Assembly: GCF_030169785.1 (NCBI RefSeq)
Contig: NZ_CP125854.1
Span: forward strand, 1,860,001-1,924,000
Length of the DNA: 64,000 bases
Origin: Bdellovibrio sp. 22V
Lineage (GTDB): Bacteria > Bdellovibrionota > Bdellovibrionia > Bdellovibrionales > Bdellovibrionaceae
Direction: 5' to 3'
Shown here: positions 37,293-45,939 of the stretch, one piece after another
Position numbering within the stretch: the first letter of the stretch is position 1
Layout of the letters: each line of letters opens with the position of its first letter
Position numbers and translations under genes: made by a program
Notes under the pieces: generated by a model
What the model saw: the letters and a program-made list of their open reading frames with translations, nothing else
Told to the model about the DNA's origin: nothing
Database searches by the model: none

Positions 37293-37403
37293 ATGCGTAA
37301 AACACGGTATTTACGTATTCGGCGCATTTTAAGAATTACTAAAGAATTTGTGATTATCGTTTTGTTGATCTTGACGATAGTTATAAAGCTAAAAGCTCTT
37401 TAA
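37293..37403 (+). CDS. 36-residue hydrophobic peptide with basic N-terminus
   Basis: The ATG at 37293 lies 7 bases after GGGAGG and gives 36 residues. An Arg/Lys-rich start (MRKTRYLRIRRILRITKEF) is followed by one hydrophobic helix (about 20-31; VIIVLLILTIVI) and a KLKAL end. The layout resembles short membrane peptides of type I toxin-antitoxin systems, and the ribosome site lies inside a hairpin. A longer in-frame start exists but lacks support. Function is inference. Confidence 0.5.
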   Translation: MRKTRYLRIRRILRITKEFVIIVLLILTIVIKLKAL

Positions 37404-37515
37404 ATGCTGATACTTCTCGACGTGTTACTTAGCCCAAGGACCAGTGACTGGGAAACGGGCTTATAAACTTGGACGGAGTTTCATAGGGAGGCGGGTTTGG
37501 TGGAGGCACGGAACG

Positions 37516-37542
37516 GGAAAAAGGTACCAGGTACCTTTTTCC
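37516..37542. repeat. 27-base perfect palindrome (REP-like)
   Basis: GGAAAAAGGTACC and its exact reverse complement are separated by one A. It lies in the gap between the small peptide gene and the porin terminator. The form resembles REP-type palindromes of the AAAGGTRCC...GGYACCTTT kind found scattered in some bacterial genomes; only this one copy is seen in the window. Confidence 0.6.
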
Positions 37543-37548
37543 GAAATT

Positions 37549-37578
37549 AAAAAAGGGAGGTAGAGCCTCCCTTTTTTT
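37549..37578. terminator. bidirectional terminator of the third porin gene
   Basis: The stem GGGAGG / CCTCCC with A6 before and T7 after lies 24 bases past the stop of the minus-strand porin gene. Confidence 0.9.
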
Positions 37579-37601
37579 GTTTTTGGAATTTTCTGGAAAA
37601 A

Positions 37602-38651
37602 TTATTTCAAGAAATCTGCAAGAAGGCGGGCACCTACGACAACTTCTTGTTTTGTCATGTCTTCGCCCACTTCTGGAGCTTCTTTGATTGTGTTGTAAGC
37701 GACATGGTAACGGAAGTTTGTATCAGTCCAAGGTTTGTACTCAAGAACTGCGCCGTAACCAGTGAACTTGTTAGTAGCCGCGCCACCGATTTCGATTTTT
37801 TCTTCAGAAGTCGTGAATTCAAGACGTGGCGTCCATTGTTCCCAACCTGTGTAAGCAAGTTTCGCAACGATCGAAGTCACAGTGTCTTTGTCGCCGGAAG
37901 CATCTTGCTTGAATTCAGAAACAAGGTAGTCAGCAGAAGCCGTGATCGGTGCCAGATTCCACATTACGCCGGCAGCCATGAACTGATGTTTGTCATCAGC
38001 CGCAGGACCGTTCATCGTGTGATAGCTCAGGTTGAAGTTCAAAGCTTTCTCCATGAAGCCGCCTCTCCATACAACACCGTAAAGAGAAGAGTTTTGCGCC
38101 GCTGGATCGCCCGCTTCTGTTGCGCCGTTTGTTTCATTCGTCGCCATAACGTGAACTTGTTGACCTGCGAAAGAAAAAGTTCCCTTAACGCCAGTCATGT
38201 AAAGCAAGTTTGTCGTACCTAGGTTCAAACCATCAAGAGAACCGTCAAGGCCTCTCATCGTATAGAACTCAGACGTGAGGTAAAGATCCGCTCCGCTTGT
38301 CGCGCCTTCAAAACCACCGAATTCAGTGTTGAATTTACCAACGGACAAAGTGAAAAGCTCAGACATTTTGTGTGACAAGTAAGCGTATTCCACTGCCACT
38401 TGCGTGCTGTCTGTTGTTTGCACAGCAGCGTCTTTATTGAAAGCAAGACGAACGCGGTAAGAAAGATCTTCCGTCGCTTTGCCTTGGTAATCAAGACGGC
38501 CTGTTTTAAAATAGAACTTAGTGAAGTCTGGAAGTGGAGACTCATCGTAAGTTGTTGAGTTGTAGTCAGCGCGCATGTCGAGGCTCAAAGAGCCTGCTTG
38601 AGCGTGCACCGCCATAACTGAAATCAAAGACGCGAACAAAAACTTTTTCAT
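37602..38651 (-). CDS. outer-membrane porin, paralogue of the major porin
   Basis: The 349-residue protein has a signal peptide (about 1-19, VHAQA|GSL) and alternating barrel strands. It shares with the porin at 17424-18536 the segments FRYHVAYNTIKE and EDMTK near the C-terminus and a GGFE region near residue 110. The upstream sequence shares a short segment with the porin gene at 15869. A TATAAC box is possible about 45 bases before the start. Substrate unknown. Confidence 0.8.
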   Translation of the reverse strand: MKKFLFASLISVMAVHAQAGSLSLDMRADYNSTTYDESPLPDFTKFYFKTGRLDYQGKATEDLSYRVRLAFNKDAAVQTTDSTQVAVEYAYLSHKMSELFTLSVGKFNTEFGGFEGATSGADLYLTSEFYTMRGLDGSLDGLNLGTTNLLYMTGVKGTFSFAGQQVHVMATNETNGATEAGDPAAQNSSLYGVVWRGGFMEKALNFNLSYHTMNGPAADDKHQFMAAGVMWNLAPITASADYLVSEFKQDASGDKDTVTSIVAKLAYTGWEQWTPRLEFTTSEEKIEIGGAATNKFTGYGAVLEYKPWTDTNFRYHVAYNTIKEAPEVGEDMTKQEVVVGARLLADFLK

Positions 38652-38743
38652 GGATACATCCTTCTTTAAAGTTTTATTTGTGAGTCTTAAGTATGTTATA
38701 GAGGCGGACGTTAGCCAACAATGAGTTTTTTTCGTTTTGTCAG

Positions 38744-39091
38744 TTATCTGTTAGATTCTTGTTCGCGTTCCTTCGCCAAGTGGGTAAAGCCACCTTTAAC
38801 GTAATAAACATTGATATAGCCGGCGTCTTCCAAAGTCTTTGCAACGGCGGGACTCTTTTCCGCATTCTGATCCAGAATGATGACCGCGAAATGCGGGGGC
38901 AGTTTTTTATTTTGAATCTCTGGCAACACTTGTTCCGGCGAACAATGCAAAGTCACGTTCTGCAAGTGCATGTTCACAACACTATTGTACCAAGGTTTCA
39001 GATCGACGGGATCTAAGAGCACAAGGATCAGAGGGATTCGGTTCTGAACAAGGTTTTCGAATTGAAAAAAGCCGATTTGATTAAGTTCCAT
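38744..39091 (-). CDS. rhodanese-like protein without catalytic Cys
   Basis: The 115-residue protein has a compact rhodanese-like pattern: AVIILDQNAEKSPAVAKTLE, then GYINVYYVKGGFTHLAKE, matching the region after the active loop and the GGxxxW-like end. Where an active Cys is expected, it has Asp-Gln-Asn, so sulfur transfer is unlikely. It lies 2 bases after the MFS transporter gene on the same strand and is probably co-expressed with it. Confidence 0.6.
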   Translation of the reverse strand: MELNQIGFFQFENLVQNRIPLILVLLDPVDLKPWYNSVVNMHLQNVTLHCSPEQVLPEIQNKKLPPHFAVIILDQNAEKSPAVAKTLEDAGYINVYYVKGGFTHLAKEREQESNR

Positions 39092-39093
39092 GG

Positions 39094-40311
39094 TTATCCT
39101 ACGCGCCCGTGCTCGGGAATAAGTTTATAAATTTTGATGACGATGATCAGTGCTATCGCAGCAAGAAGCCCTGAGGCCCAAAAAGGCGCCGTGATGGCCA
39201 CGGATCCATAAAGAGCTCCGCCAAGAGCGGGTCCGATAATTCTGCCCAAAGACGCCATGCTTTGTGTGACACCCATGGTGACTCCTTGTTCTTTCGCATC
39301 GGTAAGAAGGCTGATGCTTCCCAATGTGGAAGGATTGGAGAGACCGTTGCCGATCGACAGCAATGTCATCGCCACAGCCATCACCGGAATTGAAGAAGCG
39401 ATGGCAATGCACGTAAGGCCCAGAGCGAATGAGATAAGCCCAAGACGAAGAACTTTGCGCTCGCCCCACTTCGGGATCAAACGGCGCACCAAAAAACCTT
39501 GAGTGAAGACGATGATCACGCCGATGTAAGCAAAACCGAAACTGACTTGTTTTACGTCCCATTGAAACTTTTCGCCCATGAAAAGAATCAAAGTCGCTTC
39601 CATCGAAGACATCGCCAAAGATGCAAGCATAAAGACCGTCATCAAGGAGCCGACCGTTTTGACGTTCAAGTAATGCCACATAATTGAAAATCGTTTTTTC
39701 TTTTCTGCGGATTCGCTTTTTTCGCTGAGAGACTCGGTCAGGAATTTCAAACCGAACAAAAAGTTCGCGAAACACAAGGCAGCGACCCAGTAAGCAGAAA
39801 AGGACGTGTCGAAATGAGGTTCGGCTGAAATATGATGTCCCCAAACCGCCAAGCCTCCGCCTAAGGCAGGACCAATCACAAATCCTAAACCGAAAGCGGC
39901 TCCGATAAGAGCCATGCCTTTCGAGCGTTCATGTTTAGGAGTGATATCGGAAATATATGCCGAAGCGGTCGAAAGACTCGCACCAAAAAAACCGGCGAGA
40001 ATGCGCGCAATGAAGAGCCATTCAAGAGAGCGCGCCCACGCAAAAAGAATATAAGAAAGTCCTTCACCGAAAAGACAGAACAGCAAAATAGGACGGCGAC
40101 CTAAACGATCGCTCAAGCGACCCCAAAACGGTGAAAAGAGAAATTGCATCAAAGAATACACGGAAAGCAAAAGTCCCGTTTGCAAAGCCGTAGCACCAAA
40201 GTTTCGACTTAAGATCGGGATCACGGGAATAACCACACCAAAGCCCACTAAATAGAGGAAAACAGTGAAAAAGATAATCGCCAGCCGTGATTTATTTGAT
40301 GTCGAAGTCAT
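39094..40311 (-). CDS. MFS transporter, drug-efflux type
   Basis: The 405-residue membrane protein has twelve helices. The MFS loop motif is GRLSDRLGRRPILL (about residues 62-75), and helix 5 carries GLGFVIGPALGGGLA, the antiporter motif of 12-helix efflux pumps such as TetA. It likely exports a small molecule by proton exchange. The rhodanese-like gene follows directly. It faces away from the outer-membrane gene at 40335, 23 bases off. Confidence 0.87.
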   Translation of the reverse strand: MTSTSNKSRLAIIFFTVFLYLVGFGVVIPVIPILSRNFGATALQTGLLLSVYSLMQFLFSPFWGRLSDRLGRRPILLFCLFGEGLSYILFAWARSLEWLFIARILAGFFGASLSTASAYISDITPKHERSKGMALIGAAFGLGFVIGPALGGGLAVWGHHISAEPHFDTSFSAYWVAALCFANFLFGLKFLTESLSEKSESAEKKKRFSIMWHYLNVKTVGSLMTVFMLASLAMSSMEATLILFMGEKFQWDVKQVSFGFAYIGVIIVFTQGFLVRRLIPKWGERKVLRLGLISFALGLTCIAIASSIPVMAVAMTLLSIGNGLSNPSTLGSISLLTDAKEQGVTMGVTQSMASLGRIIGPALGGALYGSVAITAPFWASGLLAAIALIIVIKIYKLIPEHGRVG

Positions 40312-40334
40312 AGGGTTGTTAATATTAGGAAGTT

Positions 40335-41483
40335 ATGAAAATGGCAAATAATCTTCAGCGTTTGACGTTCGTATTCGTGGGTCTTCTTTTCTCGTGCTCT
40401 TCGGCTTTGGCTCTCGACAATTTTAAAGAATACAGAAGAGATCGCTGGGATTTTGAGGTGGGCACTCAGTATTTCTATTCGGAGGCAAACTATCCGTCTT
40501 CAGGTGGCGGCAGTCAGAACCTTCCTTCCGGAAACCATTACTCCCTTTTAGATGTTTATCTGGGCTCACGCTATACTCCGCGCAGGAATTGGTCGGTTTT
40601 TGGTTGGGGGAATGTCGGAAGTGCGGAAAGTAAGGACTCCGTGGCAACGCGCTCCAACAGTACGATCACGGAAGCGGCCGTGGGTTTTGATTTTCTTATG
40701 TACTCAGAAGCGTTCCAACTCATTCCAGAGATCATCGGCGTGATCCCGTTCGAAAAAGTAGATCCGACTTCAGATACCGTGTTGAATTCCGAAGGAGTTA
40801 TTGAAGTTCGTTCTCGTTTGATCGCACAAAAAGACTTCGGCTCTGTGCGTGCCTACGGATGGTTGGGTTTTACATTTCGAGGCGACGACCGGTCTTATCT
40901 TATGCCTTGGGGAGTGGGCACGCAGTTGAAACTGTCTCGTTTGCGCTTGGGGGCGGAACTTTTCGGTTATCAAAGTGTGACTGACGATCCCAATAAAAAT
41001 CCGGCGACACGTACGGCTTACATCAACGGCGTGAATGCAGGCTCGATGAAATTTTATGGCGTGAATCCCTCCTTGATGGATTCGCAACTTTTTGCAACTT
41101 GGCTTATCAGTCCCAATTGGACTTTGCAGGCCAATGGCGGAATGACGTTGATGGGCTCGAACTCGGCGGCTGGTTTTCATGTCGGCGCTTTTGTCCGCTA
41201 CTCATTTGATATGACAGAGGGTTACACAGAGCCGACTTATGTTCCTGTGGATTCCCCGGTGCCGAGTTACCGTTCGAACATGTACGACGATCAGGATGAA
41301 ATGAGTTCGGAAAGAAAAGTGCGTCAGTTCAAAGAGCAAACGGACGATGGCGTAGACCAAAATCTTTTCAAACCGCGCCCGACGAAAAAACCACGTGTGA
41401 ATCAGCAGCAGTTGCAACAGCAATTGGACGACACTGAATTCCAAATTGAGTTGAAATCAAATAAGAAAAAAAGACGACGATAG
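40335..41483 (+). CDS. secreted, probably outer-membrane, beta-rich protein
   Basis: The 382-residue protein has a signal peptide (about 1-27, SSALA|LDN; a Cys at LLFSCSS may instead be a lipobox). Residues about 35-300 show alternating strands with aromatic girdles (FEVGTQYFYSEANY, NWSVFGWGNVGS, GAFVRYSFDMT). The tail (about 310-382) is charged with QQQLQQQL and a basic KKKRRR end. It may be a barrel with a periplasmic tail. No family recognised. Confidence 0.65.
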   Translation: MKMANNLQRLTFVFVGLLFSCSSALALDNFKEYRRDRWDFEVGTQYFYSEANYPSSGGGSQNLPSGNHYSLLDVYLGSRYTPRRNWSVFGWGNVGSAESKDSVATRSNSTITEAAVGFDFLMYSEAFQLIPEIIGVIPFEKVDPTSDTVLNSEGVIEVRSRLIAQKDFGSVRAYGWLGFTFRGDDRSYLMPWGVGTQLKLSRLRLGAELFGYQSVTDDPNKNPATRTAYINGVNAGSMKFYGVNPSLMDSQLFATWLISPNWTLQANGGMTLMGSNSAAGFHVGAFVRYSFDMTEGYTEPTYVPVDSPVPSYRSNMYDDQDEMSSERKVRQFKEQTDDGVDQNLFKPRPTKKPRVNQQQLQQQLDDTEFQIELKSNKKKRRR

Positions 41484-41493
41484 CGTTTGCGCG

Positions 41494-41772
41494 CTATCGC
41501 AGTAGTTCTTGAACGGCGCTTACGTCAATACCAAGAACGTCGACGGTTTTGTGTCGACCGGTATCCCCTTTGACAAGAGTGATATTTCTTTTCGGCACGT
41601 CAAAAAGATCGGAAAGGAATTCGATCAGTCCTTCGTTGGCTCTGCCGTCAATTGGAGGTGCGGTGATTTTTACTTTGAGTTCGCCGTTGTGAGGACCCAC
41701 AACTTCGTTTTTAGAGGCCTTAGGCTGAATAAAAAGGTGGAGCCGAACTCCACCTTTTATTGATTCAATCAT
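41494..41772 (-). CDS. YggU/DUF167-family protein
   Basis: The 92-residue protein shows the DUF167 pattern: RLHLFIQPKASKNEVVG, KVKITAPPIDGRANEGLIEF and KRNITLVKGDTGRHKTVDV. The function of the family is not known. It ends the yggS-proC-divIVA cluster, an order also seen as yggS-proC-yggT-yggU in other bacteria, 15 bases after divIVA. Confidence 0.9.
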   Translation of the reverse strand: MIESIKGGVRLHLFIQPKASKNEVVGPHNGELKVKITAPPIDGRANEGLIEFLSDLFDVPKRNITLVKGDTGRHKTVDVLGIDVSAVQELLR

Positions 41773-41787
41773 GAGGGTCTTCCGCGA

Positions 41788-42327
41788 TTACTCAGCAGAA
41801 AGAGGAGACACGTTTGTTGTGCGTCCGCCGCCATTATTGCCATTCACAATGTTGTGACCTGGAAGCTGCATTTGCGGCATGTACTTTTCGCCTTGTTCAA
41901 GCAAAGACAAGTGGGCTTGCGCCAACGCCTTCAAGTTTGCTTCAAACTGCAAGCGAGCACGTTTCAACTCTGTGACTTCTTGATACATTTTTTTCAATGA
42001 ATCGCGAGAGTCGCGAGTGATGATTTCCGCTTTTTGTTGAGCATCTGCGATAATTAGTTTAGCTTCACGGTCGGCGTCTTGGCGAAGACGTTCCGCCATT
42101 TGCGTTGCTGTCGCGATAGTGTCTTTAAGGACTTGATCGCGCTCTTTATATTCCATCAAGGAAAGTTCTTTTTCGCGAATGGCCTCTTTGAGGGAGTTTC
42201 TCTCTTGAATAAGAGCTTCCATTTGCGATGCGATCTGCTGGAGGAAATCCACAACCTCATCAGCGTCCAAACCCATCATCTTTTTTCCGAAAGACTTGTG
42301 AGCAATGTCGATAGGAGTAATTCTCAT
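41788..42327 (-). CDS. DivIVA-domain protein
   Basis: The 179-residue protein has the DivIVA N-terminal motif RITPIDIAHKSFGKKMMGLD, ADEVVDFLQQI (about 2-32) and a long coiled coil (about 35-150). The tail is Gly/Asn-rich (NGNNGGGRTTN). DivIVA proteins bind curved membrane and organise poles or septa. It sits in the yggS-proC cluster, as in Gram-positive ylm clusters. AGGAGG lies before the ATG. Confidence 0.88.
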   Translation of the reverse strand: MRITPIDIAHKSFGKKMMGLDADEVVDFLQQIASQMEALIQERNSLKEAIREKELSLMEYKERDQVLKDTIATATQMAERLRQDADREAKLIIADAQQKAEIITRDSRDSLKKMYQEVTELKRARLQFEANLKALAQAHLSLLEQGEKYMPQMQLPGHNIVNGNNGGGRTTNVSPLSAE

Positions 42328-42388
42328 CTTGTTCCTCCTTGAACAAATATGACTTAAGGATAAAGGCCGAGTCTGTATCCGCGCAAGG

Positions 42389-43216
42389 TTATTTGATTTC
42401 CCGGGCCATTTCTTTGTTTCTCATCGCGGCTTTTTCAAAGCTAATGCGAAGAGCGCGTTCGATTTCAAGCTCTCTCATGGACTGAAGTCCAGCTGCGGTG
42501 ACACCTTTTTTAGAAGTAACACGGGCCTGTAAATCCTCAACTCCTTCGCGAGCCTGGGCTGCCAGAAGGGACGCGCCCACAAAAGTTTCGATCGTCATAA
42601 GGCGGGCCTCTTCCTGAGAAAAACCATGCTCTTCGATCCAATCCTGCCAGTACATCATCATTTCAAAGACAAAACCCGTTCCGCTGGAGCAAGACACCAT
42701 CAATGCTTCAAACTGATCTTCGTCGCTCACTTTGATCACGCGACCTAGCGGCGCAAAAAGATCTTCGACTGTGCTTTCCAAAGCGTTGTCATCATCGTCG
42801 TTAAGAAGATAGCCAATGACCCCTCTGCCGATAAGCGACGGAGTATTCGGCATCACACGAGAAAGACGGGCGCCTTGAATGAAGCGTTCCAATTTTTCCA
42901 TGCGAATACCAGCGGCCACGCTGATAACGACTTTGTTTTCATCAAAAGCTCTGGTGACAGGCTCGAGCGCTTGCAACAAATCCTGCGGTTTCACGGCTAA
43001 GATAATAATGTCACAAGTGTCGATAAGAACTTCATTGCTCGAAACCGGGTTGATTTTAAATGTCTCGGCCAGTTTTAGAAGTTTTCCTTCGGAGCGATTT
43101 GTAGCGAAGATATTTTTGGAGGGGATTCCGCCTTCAAGGAGGCCCTTAATCATGGCTTGCGCCATATTCCCTGCACCCAAAAATCCGATTTTTTGCGATT
43201 TCAAAAATGGGTTCAT
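42389..43216 (-). CDS. proC: pyrroline-5-carboxylate reductase
   Basis: This 275-residue enzyme makes proline from pyrroline-5-carboxylate with NAD(P)H. It has the Rossmann motif IGFLGAGNMAQAMIKGLL (about 11-28), AVKPQDL, RVMPNTPSLIGRGVIGY and the C-terminal QARVTSKKGVTAAGLQSM, which matches the ProC signature. It follows yggS after 9 bases on the same strand. Confidence 0.95.
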   Translation of the reverse strand: MNPFLKSQKIGFLGAGNMAQAMIKGLLEGGIPSKNIFATNRSEGKLLKLAETFKINPVSSNEVLIDTCDIIILAVKPQDLLQALEPVTRAFDENKVVISVAAGIRMEKLERFIQGARLSRVMPNTPSLIGRGVIGYLLNDDDDNALESTVEDLFAPLGRVIKVSDEDQFEALMVSCSSGTGFVFEMMMYWQDWIEEHGFSQEEARLMTIETFVGASLLAAQAREGVEDLQARVTSKKGVTAAGLQSMRELEIERALRISFEKAAMRNKEMAREIK

Positions 43217-43225
43217 AAGATCATC

Positions 43226-43885
43226 CTACCGTTTCGAAGGACGTTCGCCAAACAAAATAGTCCCAAGACGCACGATTGTCGCTCCCTCTTCAATGGCGAC
43301 TTTAAAATCGTGGCTCGTGCCCATTGACAGCTCTGTCAGCGGATGCCGAGCCAAATCTGTTTGGGTGCGAAGCTGGTTTAGCAGCTCGCGGAGTTCGCTA
43401 AAATAAGGACGTACTTCCGCACCTGTTTCGGTTAATGGAGGCATCGTCATCAAGCCGTGAATTTGCAGATGAGGCAGATTTGTAATCTGCGCCCAACTTT
43501 GCAATAGACTTTGTTTGTCAAAACCGCCCTTTGTTTCTTCGCCCGCTAAATTGACTTGCACAAGGATGTTTTGGGTTGTGTGTTTTTGCTCGCACTGGCG
43601 GCTCATGACTTGCGCCAGCTCGAGTGAGTCGACGGAATGAATTAAGTGGAACTTTCCAACGACAAGTTTTGCTTTATTCTTTTGTAAGTGGCCAATCAAA
43701 TGCCAACGGATGTCGGGAAGGTCTTGAAGGTTCTCAAGTTTCGTCAGCGCTTCTTGGACGTAGTTTTCGCCAAAATGGCGTTGGCCGTGGTGATAGAGCG
43801 AGCGAATTTTTTCCTCCGGCTGCAATTTAGAAACAGCAAGGACTTGCGCCGGAGAACAGTTTTTTACAATAGTTTGAAGGTCCAT
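43226..43885 (-). CDS. YggS/PLPBP pyridoxal-phosphate homeostasis protein
   Basis: The 219-residue PLP-binding protein (alanine racemase N-terminal fold) has VLAVSKLQPEEKI with the PLP Lys, HFGENYVQEAL, WHLIGHLQKNKAK and LSMGTSHDFKVAIEEGATIVRLGT. Family members buffer PLP and affect amino-acid metabolism. It is the first gene of the yggS-proC-divIVA-yggU set. Confidence 0.94.
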   Translation of the reverse strand: MDLQTIVKNCSPAQVLAVSKLQPEEKIRSLYHHGQRHFGENYVQEALTKLENLQDLPDIRWHLIGHLQKNKAKLVVGKFHLIHSVDSLELAQVMSRQCEQKHTTQNILVQVNLAGEETKGGFDKQSLLQSWAQITNLPHLQIHGLMTMPPLTETGAEVRPYFSELRELLNQLRTQTDLARHPLTELSMGTSHDFKVAIEEGATIVRLGTILFGERPSKR

Positions 43886-43903
43886 GCCTTCAACGTAGCA
43901 GAA

Positions 43904-44761
43904 TTACTGAGGGAGGTCGACAAAATGAGGAGCGTCAGCGCCCAGCTCGGCCGCCGTTTCCAAAATAAACTTTTTGAAACGGGACGCAAAAGTATATTCG
44001 CCATAATGACGGCAGTCTGGCGCCAGTTCATGAGGGCCGCGAGTAATACCAACCACAATCAAACCTCTTGAGGTTTCAAGGTAAGCAGGTCCGCCAGAGT
44101 CACCACTGCACGCACCTTTTGCCCGAGTTTGGTCTGTCACAAGAATGTTATCGAAAGTTTTTGCCAAAGGAACGCGTACGTAATTCAAGCCTTTCGCTCT
44201 GACAGGCTGGTTGATTTCATTTGTTAGGCCATAACCGGCAAGCAAAAGCGATTGACCGTTTGCAAGAGCAATATTTTCCTCGAGAATCGGAATGATTTGA
44301 GCCGTCCCCGGCAAGTCTTTTTTGAGTTTAATCAAAGCAACATCATTCACGCCGGTGCGAGGAAATCCATTAGAATCCAGTACCATTTTATATTCGGGAT
44401 GGACCTTCCATGACTCCACTTCAAAGCCCGCGTTCTTTTCAAAAGAAGTCGGAAGTGTTTCGCCAAGATAAATAGAGACATTCTCTTTGTCATTTTCCGG
44501 ATCAAGTTGTTCTAAGCAATGTGTTGCCGTCAAAATAAGATTTTTTGAAATAACAGTTCCTGTGCAGAACAAGTAAGGAGAGGCTTCAAGATTGTAGATA
44601 AGGGAAACTGTGGAGGAAGTCACTGTATCGGTTGCTTTAGCCGCTTCACCGCCAATAATGGAAGTGTCGGCTCCGCCAAGCGTGAGACTTTCAGAAGTTT
44701 TCTCTGAACAAGCGGAAAGAGCGATAAGAGAAGCTAGCAACAACGACATACGTACGGACAC
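43904..44761 (-). CDS. trypsin-like serine protease lipoprotein
   Basis: The GTG at 44761 lies 6 bases after GAGGAG and gives 285 residues. The lipobox LIALSAC anchors it. IIGGE (about 35-39) is the trypsin-type activation N-terminus. The triad is present: His81 in LTATHCLE, Asp140 in NDVALIKLKKDL and Ser222 in CSGDSGGPAY. Asp is not at the usual S1 pocket position for trypsin (ARAKGACSG), so the cleavage preference may differ. It probably acts at the cell surface or periplasm. Confidence 0.87.
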   Translation of the reverse strand: MSVRMSLLLASLIALSACSEKTSESLTLGGADTSIIGGEAAKATDTVTSSTVSLIYNLEASPYLFCTGTVISKNLILTATHCLEQLDPENDKENVSIYLGETLPTSFEKNAGFEVESWKVHPEYKMVLDSNGFPRTGVNDVALIKLKKDLPGTAQIIPILEENIALANGQSLLLAGYGLTNEINQPVRAKGLNYVRVPLAKTFDNILVTDQTRAKGACSGDSGGPAYLETSRGLIVVGITRGPHELAPDCRHYGEYTFASRFKKFILETAAELGADAPHFVDLPQ

Positions 44762-44866
44762 AGAAGTCTCCTCGTGAATAGGGTGGCTCAATTTAGCAGA
44801 GTTTTGTGAAAACCCCTAAAAGAACCGCGCTGTCAAAAGTATGGACGGTAGAAAGTTCACTACTGA

Positions 44867-45778
44867 CTATTTTCCATTCTCGAACTCAATTTCAAGATCC
44901 TTACCGATTTTTAAAATCGCGTTTTTATAAGAAAGAGCGCGGTTGCACGATTGCGCAAGTGATGAGGTCAAAGTTTTGTCAGAGGCGTTCAGTGTTTTAC
45001 GCACATCCGAGCAGATTTCCAGGATGATATCGAGGTTCATCAGCGCCTTCGTTCCGGTCGATTTGATATATCGGGTACTGCGATCAAAGCTGTTTTGATC
45101 AAAACCCGGAGGTTTGTGATGGATGTAGATGACGCGCAAAAACTTTTCGATGGCCATTTCCTCCATCTCGAATCCCAGCAGAAGCTGTTGCAGTCGATCT
45201 GAATAGGCAATGAAATTTGCAACCGTGGCTTGCTTGTGTTCTTCGTTCGCATAACCGTCGAACATCTTATAGCGCTCCCAAGTTCCAAAAAAATCCTCAC
45301 GGGCATCGCTCATGTTGTTGACGATTCGCGATTCTGATGTGGGATCTTCCAAAAGGCGGGCACGATCGAAAAGATAATGCATGAACTCGTGCGTGATCGT
45401 CCACGCATCGGAACTTTCAATAAGCAAAATTGTTGAGGTGTGAACGCGGTTGTACGTGGCATTGTGAGAAAGGAACAAACCTAAAACGCCTTCGTCACGA
45501 AAGTATTTTTCGTAGCGTTTCATAATCTCTACAGGGGGACTGGCTAAAAACGCAATCGTCGGAGATTCGTCAGGGCTCGGCATTTTAAAAAGATCAACTC
45601 CAAGGCTGGCGATGTATTCCAGCTTCGCTTTGGAATCCATGGGGAGCAGAGGACTTAAAAGAGGAAGCTGAACTTTTTTTCCGAACTCCAAAGTCGTACA
45701 ATCCGTGCATTGTGCCCAGGAATTCTGTGTAAAAAGCCCGAAAATTAAAACGGCTAACAGCAAACTCTTGATGCGCAT
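44867..45778 (-). CDS. secreted HExxH protein, possible metalloprotease
   Basis: From the ATG at 45778 (AGGAAAAG upstream) the protein has 303 residues, with a signal peptide (about 1-22, SWA|QCT). ITHEFMHYLFD places His130, Glu131 and His134 in a zinc-protease HExxH motif. A third ligand is not obvious. Other parts are helical with no recognised family. It follows the trypsin-like gene on the same strand but has a 105-base gap, so co-expression is not clear. Confidence 0.6.
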   Translation of the reverse strand: MRIKSLLLAVLIFGLFTQNSWAQCTDCTTLEFGKKVQLPLLSPLLPMDSKAKLEYIASLGVDLFKMPSPDESPTIAFLASPPVEIMKRYEKYFRDEGVLGLFLSHNATYNRVHTSTILLIESSDAWTITHEFMHYLFDRARLLEDPTSESRIVNNMSDAREDFFGTWERYKMFDGYANEEHKQATVANFIAYSDRLQQLLLGFEMEEMAIEKFLRVIYIHHKPPGFDQNSFDRSTRYIKSTGTKALMNLDIILEICSDVRKTLNASDKTLTSSLAQSCNRALSYKNAILKIGKDLEIEFENGK

Positions 45779-45939
45779 CTTTTCCTCATTTCTCTGAGGC
45801 AATCAAAGAGCAATAGCCATACCCATGAAGAATGTCGTGAGAGGCCAATATAGGCGACAAGGGCCCTGGGTGATCGTCTAAACTTTAGACAGCACATCTA
45901 AAAAGTCAGGCGTAGAGGCGACAGGGAAACGTCTTAATT

